64,000 nt of DNA from NCBI GenBank assembly GCA_033439685.1, contig JAUEDM010000008.1, positions 1,240,001 to 1,304,000 of the forward strand, given 5' to 3'. The translations under genes and the position numbers were made by a program. This stretch comes from Apodospora peruviana. Lineage: Eukaryota; Ascomycota; Sordariomycetes; Sordariales; Lasiosphaeriaceae. Below, one piece after another: positions 20,445-29,388 of this stretch (positions within the stretch are counted from its first letter, which is position 1; every line of letters starts with the position of its first letter). The notes beneath the pieces are model-generated. The model saw only the letters and a list, made by a program, of their open reading frames with translations. It was not told the DNA's origin and searched no databases.

Positions 20445-21020
20445 ATTTTACAAGTAGCGTTTGAGATGGGTTTTGACGGTGGAAAATCGGATATAGACGT
20501 GTTGGGCGACTACCTCTCGTAGGTAGGTATTTGATGTGTTGGACAATAGGATATCTACCTATGTACCTATGGAATCTAATAACTCAGACCTTCGCACCAC
20601 GAGGTTTTGGGTTAGGGCACTGATTCGGTGCGTTCGTGTCTGTTCGTATCTGTTCGGTTCAATTCTAGGGGTGGCGGTTTCTGCAGATGACGCCAATGAC
20701 TTTCTAGGATTGCTTTGAACAAGCAATGATATTGAAACCTTGTACGGATCCGTATTTAGGGACAGTCTCTGGTTGACCATTTTCTGGACACAAATTATAT
20801 TATTAGGCCAGTCCAGCAGCCACTCAATTTACTGCATTCGCACAGACCTTTCCAGCTGTTTAGGGAAGGGGTCGTGGTGTGCCTTGAGGCATTCTGTTCA
20901 GCCGGCAGGCAACGGTGAGGCCTCACTGGCTGATTCTGTTGATACCGATAACGGGAAACATCTTTCCTTCCTTTTTGTTTCTCTCGGTTCTTTCTCATCC
21001 ATCAGTCGACGACGCCCACC
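20445..21020. other. Intergenic region between MFS and HET genes
   Basis: 576 bp with TAGGTAGGTA/TACCTA words near 20518-20570. No gene, RNA or clear promoter element. Confidence 0.5.
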
Positions 21021-22907
21021 ATGCGCCTCATCAACGTCGCCACGCTCAAGCTCGAAGAGTTCTTGGATGGGAGCATCCCGCCTTACGCGATCCTGTCTCA
21101 TACCTGGGGTGTCGGCGAGCTTTCCTACCGCGATTTCGTGGACGGGAAGCACAAGGACAAGGAGGGCTACGTCAAGATCAAGGGTGCCTGCCAGTTGACG
21201 GCCAACTGGTACAAATACAACTACGTCTGGATTGACACGTGTTGCATCGACAAGTCCAGCAGCGCAGAGCTTTCCGAGGCCATCAATTCCATGTTCCAAT
21301 GGTACCGCTCAGCAAACGTATGCTTCGCTTACCTGTCCGACGTTCAGCGTGGGGACAAGCCGACGGAGGAAAAGTCTCAGTTTCGATCCAGTCGGTGGTT
21401 TACTCGCGGGTGGACGCTGCAAGAGCTGCTCGCCCCAGAGCGCGTCGACTTCTACAATGCCTCGTGGTTATACATTGGCAGCAAAGTTTCATTATCCAGC
21501 GTCGTTCGCGAAATCACTCGTATTCCTGTCGAATTCCTCCGCGGCGAGCGTCTTCATAAGGCAAGTGTCGCTAATCGGATGGCGTGGGCGGCGAGGCGAA
21601 GGACGACGCGCAGGGAGGATATTGCCTACTGCCTTCTCGGCATCTTCGGTATTCATATGCCATTGCTGTACGGCGAAGGTGACGGGGCTTTCAAGAGACT
21701 GCAGTTGGAGATATTGAAGGAAAATGAAGACGAATCGATTTTTGCCTGGGAGATGCCCACCGACACCAACTTCAACTTCGCATCGGCCGACACGCGTCCC
21801 GAATTCGGATTCTTGGCATGTTCGCCAGCAGACTTTGCAATCTGGGAAGATCGGGTGCTGAGAAAGGCCTGGCCGTCTGTCGAGCCTTCCGAGATGACGA
21901 ACAGGGGTCTTCGCACACGCATGCCTCTGTTTGTCGACCTTGATGGCAGTACATGGGCATTGTTAAACTGCACGTCGGTGCGAGGATACCGGGGCTTTCT
22001 GGGGATACCGCTGACCCCGGTGGGTGGGTCAAATGATTTTGCACGACGTCAAAGTACAGACTTGAGGAGGTTCAACCCAGAGGACGAGAGGGTGAAGCGT
22101 GCCGAATACAAAACCATCTATATCAAGAAGGCTGGAGACGAAACAGTCGGGTTACCCGCTGGCATGCGGCAGAATGGGCCGTGGAGGGAGTGCGGTTGGA
22201 TCTACATCCACCTCCCCGAGGAATTCCCAATGGCTTTGTTCGATGTGCAGCCGCACGATGCTTGGCGGAAAGAATGGCAGATGGTCGACACTGCTTGCCT
22301 GTCAAAGCTTGGTCAATCTCGCTCATGGCGGCGAATAATCCTCCGTTTCGGTCAGCCAAAGCCCTGTGGCCCCTTCGAGAATGAGGTGCTCGTCGTCCTC
22401 GAAGCTCAGACTTGGTGGGGTGCCATCTGCTCCCCAGAGTTCCTCCCTCCCCCATTTCGTCTTTATGTCATTCGCAAGTGTGACATCACTTTATCCCTTG
22501 AAAGCCTACTCACTTACCCAAGTCTCCCTTCTCTGCTGGACGGTTTACCCGATGGTGACACAGGAGATGGCCAGCTCGCTGCTACTCTGGACACAATGAT
22601 GGTGCTAGGACGGAGATTTTACGTTATTAATCCAACCAGTCGTAATGTGAAAGTTCGGAAGTTCTCAGCTGGATTTATTCAAATTCTGAGTGAGGTTGCG
22701 GTCGACCACCCGGGAGCTGCTTGTCTCCTTCTCTGTGTCATTCTCTGTCTACCTGGTTATATAGCATCCTTCGGATCCGAAATACTCGGTCCTGGATCAG
22801 GACGCTTTCCATCATCGTTTCTGTTCTATTTTGTAGGCTTTATTATCTTTCTTATGTGGGTGAAGGTCTATTTGGCGGCCCTTTCTATTCCAATCCCAGC
22901 AAACTAG
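21021..22907 (+). CDS. HET-domain protein with two C-terminal transmembrane segments
   Basis: 628 aa, intronless, ATG in the context cccaccATG. The HET domain lies at the N-terminus: SHTWG (26-30), WIDTCCIDK (70-78) and RGWTLQELLAPE (about 129-140), followed by EDIAYCLLGIFGIHMPLLYGEG. This is the HET layout linked to heterokaryon incompatibility and regulated cell death. A middle region of about 300 residues has no recognised domain. The last 60 residues contain two hydrophobic stretches (about 570-592 and 604-625) around a short Gly/Ser loop, suggesting a hairpin membrane anchor. Most HET proteins are soluble, so the anchor is notable. No partner such as a NACHT or Patatin gene is adjacent; the nearest related locus is the NACHT relic about 20 kb away. 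Confidence 0.9.
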   Translation: MRLINVATLKLEEFLDGSIPPYAILSHTWGVGELSYRDFVDGKHKDKEGYVKIKGACQLTANWYKYNYVWIDTCCIDKSSSAELSEAINSMFQWYRSANVCFAYLSDVQRGDKPTEEKSQFRSSRWFTRGWTLQELLAPERVDFYNASWLYIGSKVSLSSVVREITRIPVEFLRGERLHKASVANRMAWAARRRTTRREDIAYCLLGIFGIHMPLLYGEGDGAFKRLQLEILKENEDESIFAWEMPTDTNFNFASADTRPEFGFLACSPADFAIWEDRVLRKAWPSVEPSEMTNRGLRTRMPLFVDLDGSTWALLNCTSVRGYRGFLGIPLTPVGGSNDFARRQSTDLRRFNPEDERVKRAEYKTIYIKKAGDETVGLPAGMRQNGPWRECGWIYIHLPEEFPMALFDVQPHDAWRKEWQMVDTACLSKLGQSRSWRRIILRFGQPKPCGPFENEVLVVLEAQTWWGAICSPEFLPPPFRLYVIRKCDITLSLESLLTYPSLPSLLDGLPDGDTGDGQLAATLDTMMVLGRRFYVINPTSRNVKVRKFSAGFIQILSEVAVDHPGAACLLLCVILCLPGYIASFGSEILGPGSGRFPSSFLFYFVGFIIFLMWVKVYLAALSIPIPAN

Positions 22908-23133
22908 ATAATAATATTTCATTATAGACGTGCCTTTTCGTATTATGGCATATTCGCCATTAAGAGACCGCCGTAGAAGAAAAATGAAAGGAAAGAAAAC
23001 AGGGAGAATATATTTCAAGAAAAGAAGAACAACTGACATTTGACACGCTTATGCAAAGGTGTTGGAACTGGAGAGAGAGTAAAGATAGACAGACCAGCAG
23101 ACAAAAAGAAACGTTCACCCACAAGGGGGTCTA

Positions 23134-23217
23134 CGACCCACGTGCGGCTCGAACGCACAATCTCCAGAGAAGTTCTTTGAACCGAAATCTGGCGCCTTAC
23201 CATTTGGCCAGCGGGCC
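23134..23217 (-). tRNA. tRNA-Arg (anticodon UCG) with a 12-nt intron
   Basis: On the minus strand the cloverleaf folds fully. The acceptor GGCCCGC pairs with GTGGGTC (with two G-U pairs). The D arm is GCC..GGC. The anticodon stem is CCAGA/TCTGG. The T arm is GTGCG-TTCGAGC-CGCAC. The discriminator is G. The 19-nt anticodon loop is a 7-nt loop TT-TCG-G..C interrupted after position 37 by TTCAAAGAACTT, where eukaryotic tRNA introns sit. The anticodon TCG reads CGA. An antisense ORF reading ARWPNGKAPDFGS here is a well-known tRNA artefact. Confidence 0.92.
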
Positions 23218-25370
23218 TGCTGATTATTAAACATGAACCTAGTAAGACTGTTTATGATGTGACAGCATGGAGTTTTGTGTGGGTTTGTTTGGATCCATTC
23301 GGCCCGGAATTCATTCTCCACTACGATGGATGATGGGTACTTCAAATTTCAGGGCTTCATGGATAACGTGTAGATGTCTCCTCAAGACGTCAGCAAGTCA
23401 TCAATGCATCTAAGGCCGCGGTCAGCGGATAGCGGTTTGTGTTTCGATGGCGGGATGAGACACTCGTTATCTTTTACCAGGCTGGGATACCTGCATGTGC
23501 CCGAGATAATTCCATATGTAGGATACTACGTTCACAGAGACTTGCAACAAGTTGTTGTCAGCACTTCCTTCCTTATAGTTTGGACTCTAATAGATCTATT
23601 GGTGAGTGAAGCAATCGGGCACCTCGAGATGTTGTGGTGATGTCTGAAATAATTCTCTTTATTTTCAATCTCTAGAACTCGGGGTGCTGACTTGCTTAGG
23701 GTAGTATCACTGATGCGTCGCAACCATAAGCTACCAGACTATGGTGGTATTAGTCTGTTTCCAAGTCTTCCGGAGATGTTGTGTTTGGTTGCCAGGCAGG
23801 TACGGTAGTAATGACTAGGTCATGACCTAAACGGCAAAGCTGAGCTGATATTGCTACCCACGTTCTGACCTGCGAAAACCAGCAGGGCAGATCTAATACC
23901 TGCAAACCTTGTAATAAATGATCGCAACTTGAGATTTACGCATGTCCAATAAAAGAAGTAAGCCCGCAACTTGAAGTGAGTTTCTTCAGCCGCTCTCACC
24001 TCTCCTCTCATAACGATGACTCGAGCGATGAGAAAGAGAATAGATCCACCTGCAGAAGCGCCGAAACTCCACAGCATGTGAGAAGCAACTTACCATGCGC
24101 AGATAGAATACTTGGTATCATGAGTCTCATCAAAACTTTCTCAAAAGAGTCCACGCATCCGGGATTAAGAAAGAGCCTTGCATATTTGCCCAACACAAAG
24201 TCCCGGTGTAACCAGCAAATCTTCAGGCCTGAAATAGATGAAGTCAGGAATGGCTCGATGGCCGGCTAATTTGCTTTCTGGGAATTTTACACCTGCTGGC
24301 CTGCCAAGACCATGATCAATGCCAGGTCATCCTCCCAAGCTGAGGCTGGTTACCCAGGTACCTTTTAAGCAATCATTTACCCGGACACCGCCTCTCCGAG
24401 TTTATTCCACATCTCACCAAAGCAGTACAGAAAATATTTTCCTGTTGTTATTGCGGTGGAGTCGTCTAGATGACCAACAGCCGAATCAACGTCAGCAACA
24501 TGGACAATGTAGCCTATCGTCACCCACATAGACTCCGGTATTAGAGTGAATCACCACGGAAGACTAACGCTTAGTCGAGTTGCAATATCCATCTCACCTT
24601 TAGTAAACAACTGTGTAAGAACACCAACAGCAGAAGCATGGAAATGTGGCACTCAATACCCACGTGCGGCCGCTCAGCCGGCCCATTTTTATGACATGCA
24701 GCCTGCCGGTAAATGTCCATCTTTAGTTGGCCATCATCTCACATGCATAGATGAGCCTCGTTTGCAGGGGTTAGCAGATCTCACCACACACACATTGGTT
24801 GGTCCAGATCCCCTGCGGAAAGTCCAGGAAGAAGAGGACCAAATACATACCCCAGAAAAGAACGTTTCCTCCCGGCCTGCGATTTCTTGAGGGTGTTGAT
24901 TGGACCGATTCGGACCAACACGGGCTGACCAAGATCAGGCCCGCTTCCCCTTTTCATTCTCCGATCCTAAATTAAGTAGCCCGGCAAGAAACGAAACATC
25001 GACCACATCTTAATGTTCCGCTTCTAGAAGAGGGCTGGAAAGGAGCTCAGCCTCGATACTTGGTCCGCGGAACCATCGGATCCCCATGAGCACATGCAGG
25101 CCCTGGATCTGGGCTCTTCCGTGGTCCTGGGTTTGGTAGGCCAGCCCTACAGGAACTGAGCAACCGAGGTGTCCATGTACATAGAAACAGAGACGGTAAA
25201 AATGGACCCTGCGCGCAGCTGCTACTGCGCAATGAGGTGAGATCTTGTTCCTATTCTCAGATGGGATGAATATGATACCGAGGTAGGATACCGTGGCGGT
25301 CAACAATGCTATCTTGAATTTGTCAGTGTTCAGGATATGGTTGGGTTCAGTCCGGCTCTGAATCTGAAAG

Positions 25371-25377
25371 TATAAAG
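25371..25377 (+). promoter_or_regulatory. TATA box of the crystallin-like secreted protein gene
   Basis: TATAAAG lies 155 bp upstream of the ATG at 25526. The sequence from about 25410 is an A/C-rich leader (CATCATCACACAACAAACC) typical of highly expressed fungal genes. Confidence 0.6.
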
Positions 25378-25525
25378 ACCAGATCGATCCCTCGGGTTCT
25401 AGAGTCTCGAAAAAACATCATCACACAACAAACCAGCACCTGACACAACGACTAAACCCTCATCCCCTTTACCAAACTCAACGTCTCTTGAACAAACAAC
25501 AATTCAAAAAAGCCAAACCATCAAA

Positions 25526-25930
25526 ATGCATTTCACCACCATCACCAGCCTCCTCGCCACCATCGCCCTCGCGGGCAATGCCGTCATGGCCACCCCCGTC
25601 CCAGCCGCCTCCCCAGAGGGAGAAGCCACCACGACAACCGTTGAGGCCCGCGCCGAGGCTCCCCTAATCGACCTCTGGGACGAGGCCGGCTTCCTCGGCC
25701 TGAAATTCACTGGATCAGCCAACGTCGGCGACTGCAAGAACCTACCCTCCAAATTCAACGATCTCTCGTCAAGCGGCAAGGCGAAAGCCGGTTTCCGCTG
25801 CACCGTCTGGGTAGCCAAGGACTGCAAGGGCGACGGCTTCAGCTTCAACACCTCGGGTTCCAACTCGAAGCAGTTCCCCTCCTGGATCGACAACAAGTCG
25901 AGCAGCTGGAAGTGCGTCAAGGACGAGTAA
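25526..25930 (+). CDS. Small secreted protein, beta/gamma-crystallin-like
   Basis: 134 aa, single exon. Signal peptide at about 1-22, then a Pro/Ala/Thr/Glu-rich stretch (23-45) that may be a propeptide (VEARAEAP). The mature part has four cysteines (C70, C92, C100, C130), enough for two disulfides, and aromatic/Gly spacing (LWDEAGFLGLKFTG .. GFRCTVWVAKDCKGDGFSF .. PSWIDNKSSSWKC) typical of small fungal proteins with a crystallin-like beta fold. It resembles secreted proteins widespread in plant-associated and saprotrophic ascomycetes, so an effector, antimicrobial or structural role is possible. The TATA box and leader suggest strong transcription. No enzymatic motif is visible. Confidence 0.8.
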   Translation: MHFTTITSLLATIALAGNAVMATPVPAASPEGEATTTTVEARAEAPLIDLWDEAGFLGLKFTGSANVGDCKNLPSKFNDLSSSGKAKAGFRCTVWVAKDCKGDGFSFNTSGSNSKQFPSWIDNKSSSWKCVKDE

Positions 25931-26451
25931 TTTGCAGTATTCACGCAGGGGATCAAAAGCGGAGAGACAGGGAGAGAGGTGGCGTGGTCTGTAGCATTTT
26001 CGGAGCATAGTATTTGCATTTACAAGCATCAGGGCATATTTGCCTTACACACTGTCGTTCAGGAGGAACCATTAGATTTTGGGCATTTACATATTACACT
26101 CCTGCTTGGCTATATTGCCAGAATAGTCTTAGTTTATAGTTTTAGTCACTCGTTCAGTCACAAATGATATTCGACAACAAGAGCTTTCACTTCTTCATCT
26201 GGTTGTAATAAGAAGATCTATGCCTCATATGCAGCAGAGAACAGACATTGATGACCGTCGCCCCATGTCGGACACTGCTGTGTATGTCTAATCTAATCCA
26301 GCAAAATGAGCATAACTTCAAGCTAGATTGGTTCAACTTAACTCGTCCCACGATCCCGTCTCATCTTTATACACAGATACATGACAGAAGTTTTATTCAA
26401 TTCCCACCAGCACCATGAACGGCAATTGTTATATCCAAATCCCATCCATTT
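25931..26451. other. 3' flanks of convergent genes
   Basis: About 520 bp between the secreted-protein gene and the convergent ATM1 gene. It must carry both polyadenylation regions. No gene or repeat seen. Confidence 0.6.
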
Positions 26452-28614
26452 TCACACCTTCGCATCTCCCTTCTCCTCGTCCTCCACCCCCTCCCCATCC
26501 TCATTCATCAACATCTCCTGCGCCATCCACAGCTCCGCATACAAGCCAGCGCGATCCATCAGCTCCCGATGCGAGCCCATCTCCACCACGCTCCCTTCCC
26601 TTAACACAATAATCAGGTCAGCATCGTAGATAGTCCTCAGCCTGTGCGCCACAAACACGCTGGTACGCGCCTTCTCCTTCAGGATCGAATTAATATTCGC
26701 CATCAGGGCCTGCTCGGTGTGCGTGTCGAGCGCGCTCGTCGCCTCGTCGAAGAACAGAAGCGGCGGGTCCTTCAGTATCAGCCTCGACACCGCGAGCCGC
26801 TGCTTCTCGCCACCGGAAATCATGAGCCCCCGCTCGCCCACCTTGGTCTGGTACCCGTCGCGCCAGCCCTCGATCTTGTCGTGGATGTGCGCACGCTTGG
26901 CGGCCGCCACGACCTCCGAGTGCGGCGCCTCGAGGTTTCCGTACCGGATGTTATGCTCTACCGTGTCGTTGAACAGCGGCGTGTCCTGCGGCACGACGCC
27001 GATCGACCGCCGAAGCGAGTCAACCGTGACATCGCGGATGTCCTGATCGTCCACAAAGATGCGGCCCGACTGCACGTCGTACGAGCGGAACAGCAGGCGC
27101 AAGAGCGTAGACTTTCCGCAGCCGCTCGGGCCGACGATGGCCACCTTCTTGCCCGCCGGGATGGTGACGGTCAGATTTCGAAGAATCGGCCGGTCCTCGT
27201 AGTAGCCAAAGGTGACGTTGTCGAAGCGGATCTCGCCGCCCTTGGTCAGCGCTAGCGGCCGGGCGTCCGTCTTCTCCTTGATCGAAACGTTGACCTTTTG
27301 CAGGTTGAAGAGCGTCTCCATGTCCAGCAAGGACTGGCGGAGTTCCCGGTAGACGGAGCCCAAGAAGTTCAGTGGCACCGACAGCTGGAAAACGAGCTGG
27401 TTGATTAGAACCAGGTCGCCAACGGACAGGGAGCCGTCGACGATACCCCTGGCGCCAAGCCACATCATCACCGTCAGCGCAGACGAGAAGATGATGTTCT
27501 GTCCGCTGTTCAGAAAGGCAAGAGACGTCGCCACCTTGATCGAACTCTTCTCGTACTGTTGCAGTGCCTTGTCGTACCGTCCAACCTCGTACTTTTCGTT
27601 GTTGAAGTACTTTACAGCCTCGTAGTTGATGAGCGAGTCGACCGCCACGGTGGACGCTCTGTTGTCCGCCGCGTTGGCCTGGCGCCGGAACTTGGTCCGC
27701 CACGCCGTCGTCCAAATCGTAAAGGCTGTGTATCCAACCATGGTCAGAGCCGTGATGGCGGCAAACTCCCAGCCAAAATTGTAGGTCAGGATGCCGCAGA
27801 CCATGGTGATCTCCAGCGCCGTCGGCACAATGTGGAACACCATGCTCGTCAGCAGGAAGCTGATGCCCTTTGTACCGCGATCAATCGCGCGCGTCAGCCC
27901 ACCGGTCTGCTTGGACAGATGGAAGCTGAGGTCCAGGTTCAGCAAATGGCCAAACGTGTTCTTTGCGACCCTGCGGATCGCCTTCTGCGCGACCGAGGAA
28001 AACACAGCGTTCCGCAGCTCCTGAGATACCACGGCGCCTATCCGAGCGGCGCCATACCCAAGAATCATGGCGCCCGCGACGCTGGTGACGGTGCCGCCGG
28101 CCGTGGCAAAGTCGATGTTGAGCGAGTCGACAATCTCGCGGAAGTAGAAGGGTACCTGCACGTTGAGCACCTTGGCACCAATGAGCAGGCCGATCGAAAG
28201 CAAAACGCGCATTTTATCTCCTAGGCTGTCCTTAGGCCACAGGTAGCGCGACATCTCCTTCATGATAGCCCAGTCGGCCTTGCGCTGCTCTTGCGCCGTT
28301 TTGTCGAGGGCGGCGAGTGGATCGACGGCCGGTGGTCGCGAAGCCTTCTTCGGATCGGCAGTGACAGTTGGCTTGGGCGCATCGCTGATGGTAGATTTCG
28401 AGGCATTGAGGTCGCGGAAGAGGGAGGAGGCGGTTGAGGAGAATGGTCGAAAGAAGGGCGGCTTCGAGCCGGCGTATAGTGAGGAGGACACCCGCGGTGC
28501 CCATGGTAGTCGGTACTGCGAGCAGTGGCTCGATCGCGCTTTGTGAATTGAAGAGACCCCCAGGGATTGTTGGCGCAAGCGTGCTGCCATCATGATTCTT
28601 GGTGAGGGCGCCAT
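26452..28614 (-). CDS. ATM1: Mitochondrial ABC transporter of the iron-sulfur pathway (Atm1)
   Basis: 720 aa, intronless. The first ATG in the frame is at 28612-28614 (MAPSPRIMMAARLRQQ); the Arg/Ser-rich, acid-poor first 90 residues form a mitochondrial presequence. A six-helix ABC transmembrane domain (about 150-440) carries the Atm1 signature segments QVPFYFREIVDSLN, SFHLSKQTGGLTRAIDRG and NYEAVKYFNNE. The nucleotide-binding domain has Walker A GPSGCGKST (about 495-503), LSGG-type signature ISGGEKQRL (about 595-605) and Walker B LLFFDEATSALD (about 616-627). Atm1 is a homodimeric half-transporter of the inner mitochondrial membrane that exports a glutathione-linked sulfur or Fe-S precursor for cytosolic Fe-S assembly. 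The MutY homologue encoded 6 kb away is itself an Fe-S protein, which is probably coincidence. Confidence 0.96.
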   Translation of the reverse strand: MAPSPRIMMAARLRQQSLGVSSIHKARSSHCSQYRLPWAPRVSSSLYAGSKPPFFRPFSSTASSLFRDLNASKSTISDAPKPTVTADPKKASRPPAVDPLAALDKTAQEQRKADWAIMKEMSRYLWPKDSLGDKMRVLLSIGLLIGAKVLNVQVPFYFREIVDSLNIDFATAGGTVTSVAGAMILGYGAARIGAVVSQELRNAVFSSVAQKAIRRVAKNTFGHLLNLDLSFHLSKQTGGLTRAIDRGTKGISFLLTSMVFHIVPTALEITMVCGILTYNFGWEFAAITALTMVGYTAFTIWTTAWRTKFRRQANAADNRASTVAVDSLINYEAVKYFNNEKYEVGRYDKALQQYEKSSIKVATSLAFLNSGQNIIFSSALTVMMWLGARGIVDGSLSVGDLVLINQLVFQLSVPLNFLGSVYRELRQSLLDMETLFNLQKVNVSIKEKTDARPLALTKGGEIRFDNVTFGYYEDRPILRNLTVTIPAGKKVAIVGPSGCGKSTLLRLLFRSYDVQSGRIFVDDQDIRDVTVDSLRRSIGVVPQDTPLFNDTVEHNIRYGNLEAPHSEVVAAAKRAHIHDKIEGWRDGYQTKVGERGLMISGGEKQRLAVSRLILKDPPLLFFDEATSALDTHTEQALMANINSILKEKARTSVFVAHRLRTIYDADLIIVLREGSVVEMGSHRELMDRAGLYAELWMAQEMLMNEDGEGVEDEEKGDAKV

Positions 28615-29388
28615 GGTGAGGAGAGCACCAGAGTCATCGTTGTGCCGGGAGCGTCGGTCACCACGAATGCGCGCACTTGGCGATGTCTGCGTCTGAGGAT
28701 AATTCACTCAAACAGCCGGCATTCGGCAAGACGTCGATAGAAACTCAAGCCAGCTCGGCTGATGGCTGGGATGCTGTGACTTTCCCGTAATAGGTGATTG
28801 CTGTCGTTAGACCGCCTTCGCCCGTCGACAATGCTCTGAACAGTCAGCTTCGGGACGAAACACAGAGCTTATTAGCTTCAGTACAGGACCATCCGGAACG
28901 CATCAGTGGGGCAGTCAATGATGCAATGCAGAGCTCCAGCCACAGCACGCCATTAACTCCGATTATCGCCGCTAAATCGGTGGGATGGGGTGGTTCGGGC
29001 TCGCGGTGTGGCTGGCCACAGTGGAATGGCAGAGTCGAAACGGCTTCAATAACCGGGAGCTGAAAAGTGCACACAAGATACGGTCAAAAGCATAAAGTGG
29101 AAAAGCACTTTTTGGAATCTCGAAATTTTATACATCAAGCCAACCAGCGACGTAAACGCCTGCTGCAGCTTGCCCCAACAGTTGCGCATCGATCGCACAA
29201 GGGACAGCTTAAGGGTCGTACCAAATAACCCCTGAAACTAATAAAACAAGGGTAAACAAACGCCTCGCAATGCATATGCAGAGCTAGAAACACGGCTTGA
29301 AAGCACATACTCAACACCGAAAGTAAAATGAATAAAGAAGTTGAACGCCTCGAACCCAGGAATCCCATACCCAAATGCAAATGCTGCT
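28615..29388. other. Intergenic region between ATM1 and the kinesin gene
   Basis: 774 bp carrying the ATM1 promoter and the kinesin 3' end. No RNA gene or repeat recognised. Confidence 0.6.

Larger units (their letters stand above)
22908..25525. other. Intergenic region, about 2.6 kb, holding tRNA-Arg
   Basis: Apart from the tRNA gene at 23134-23217 and the promoter of the secreted-protein gene near 25371, no coding exon, repeat family or mobile element could be supported. Confidence 0.6.

Noticed and set aside
23115..23345. Minus-strand frame reading ARWPNGKAPDFGS
   Set aside because: This phrase is the translation of a tRNA-Arg gene, which folds completely at 23134-23217.
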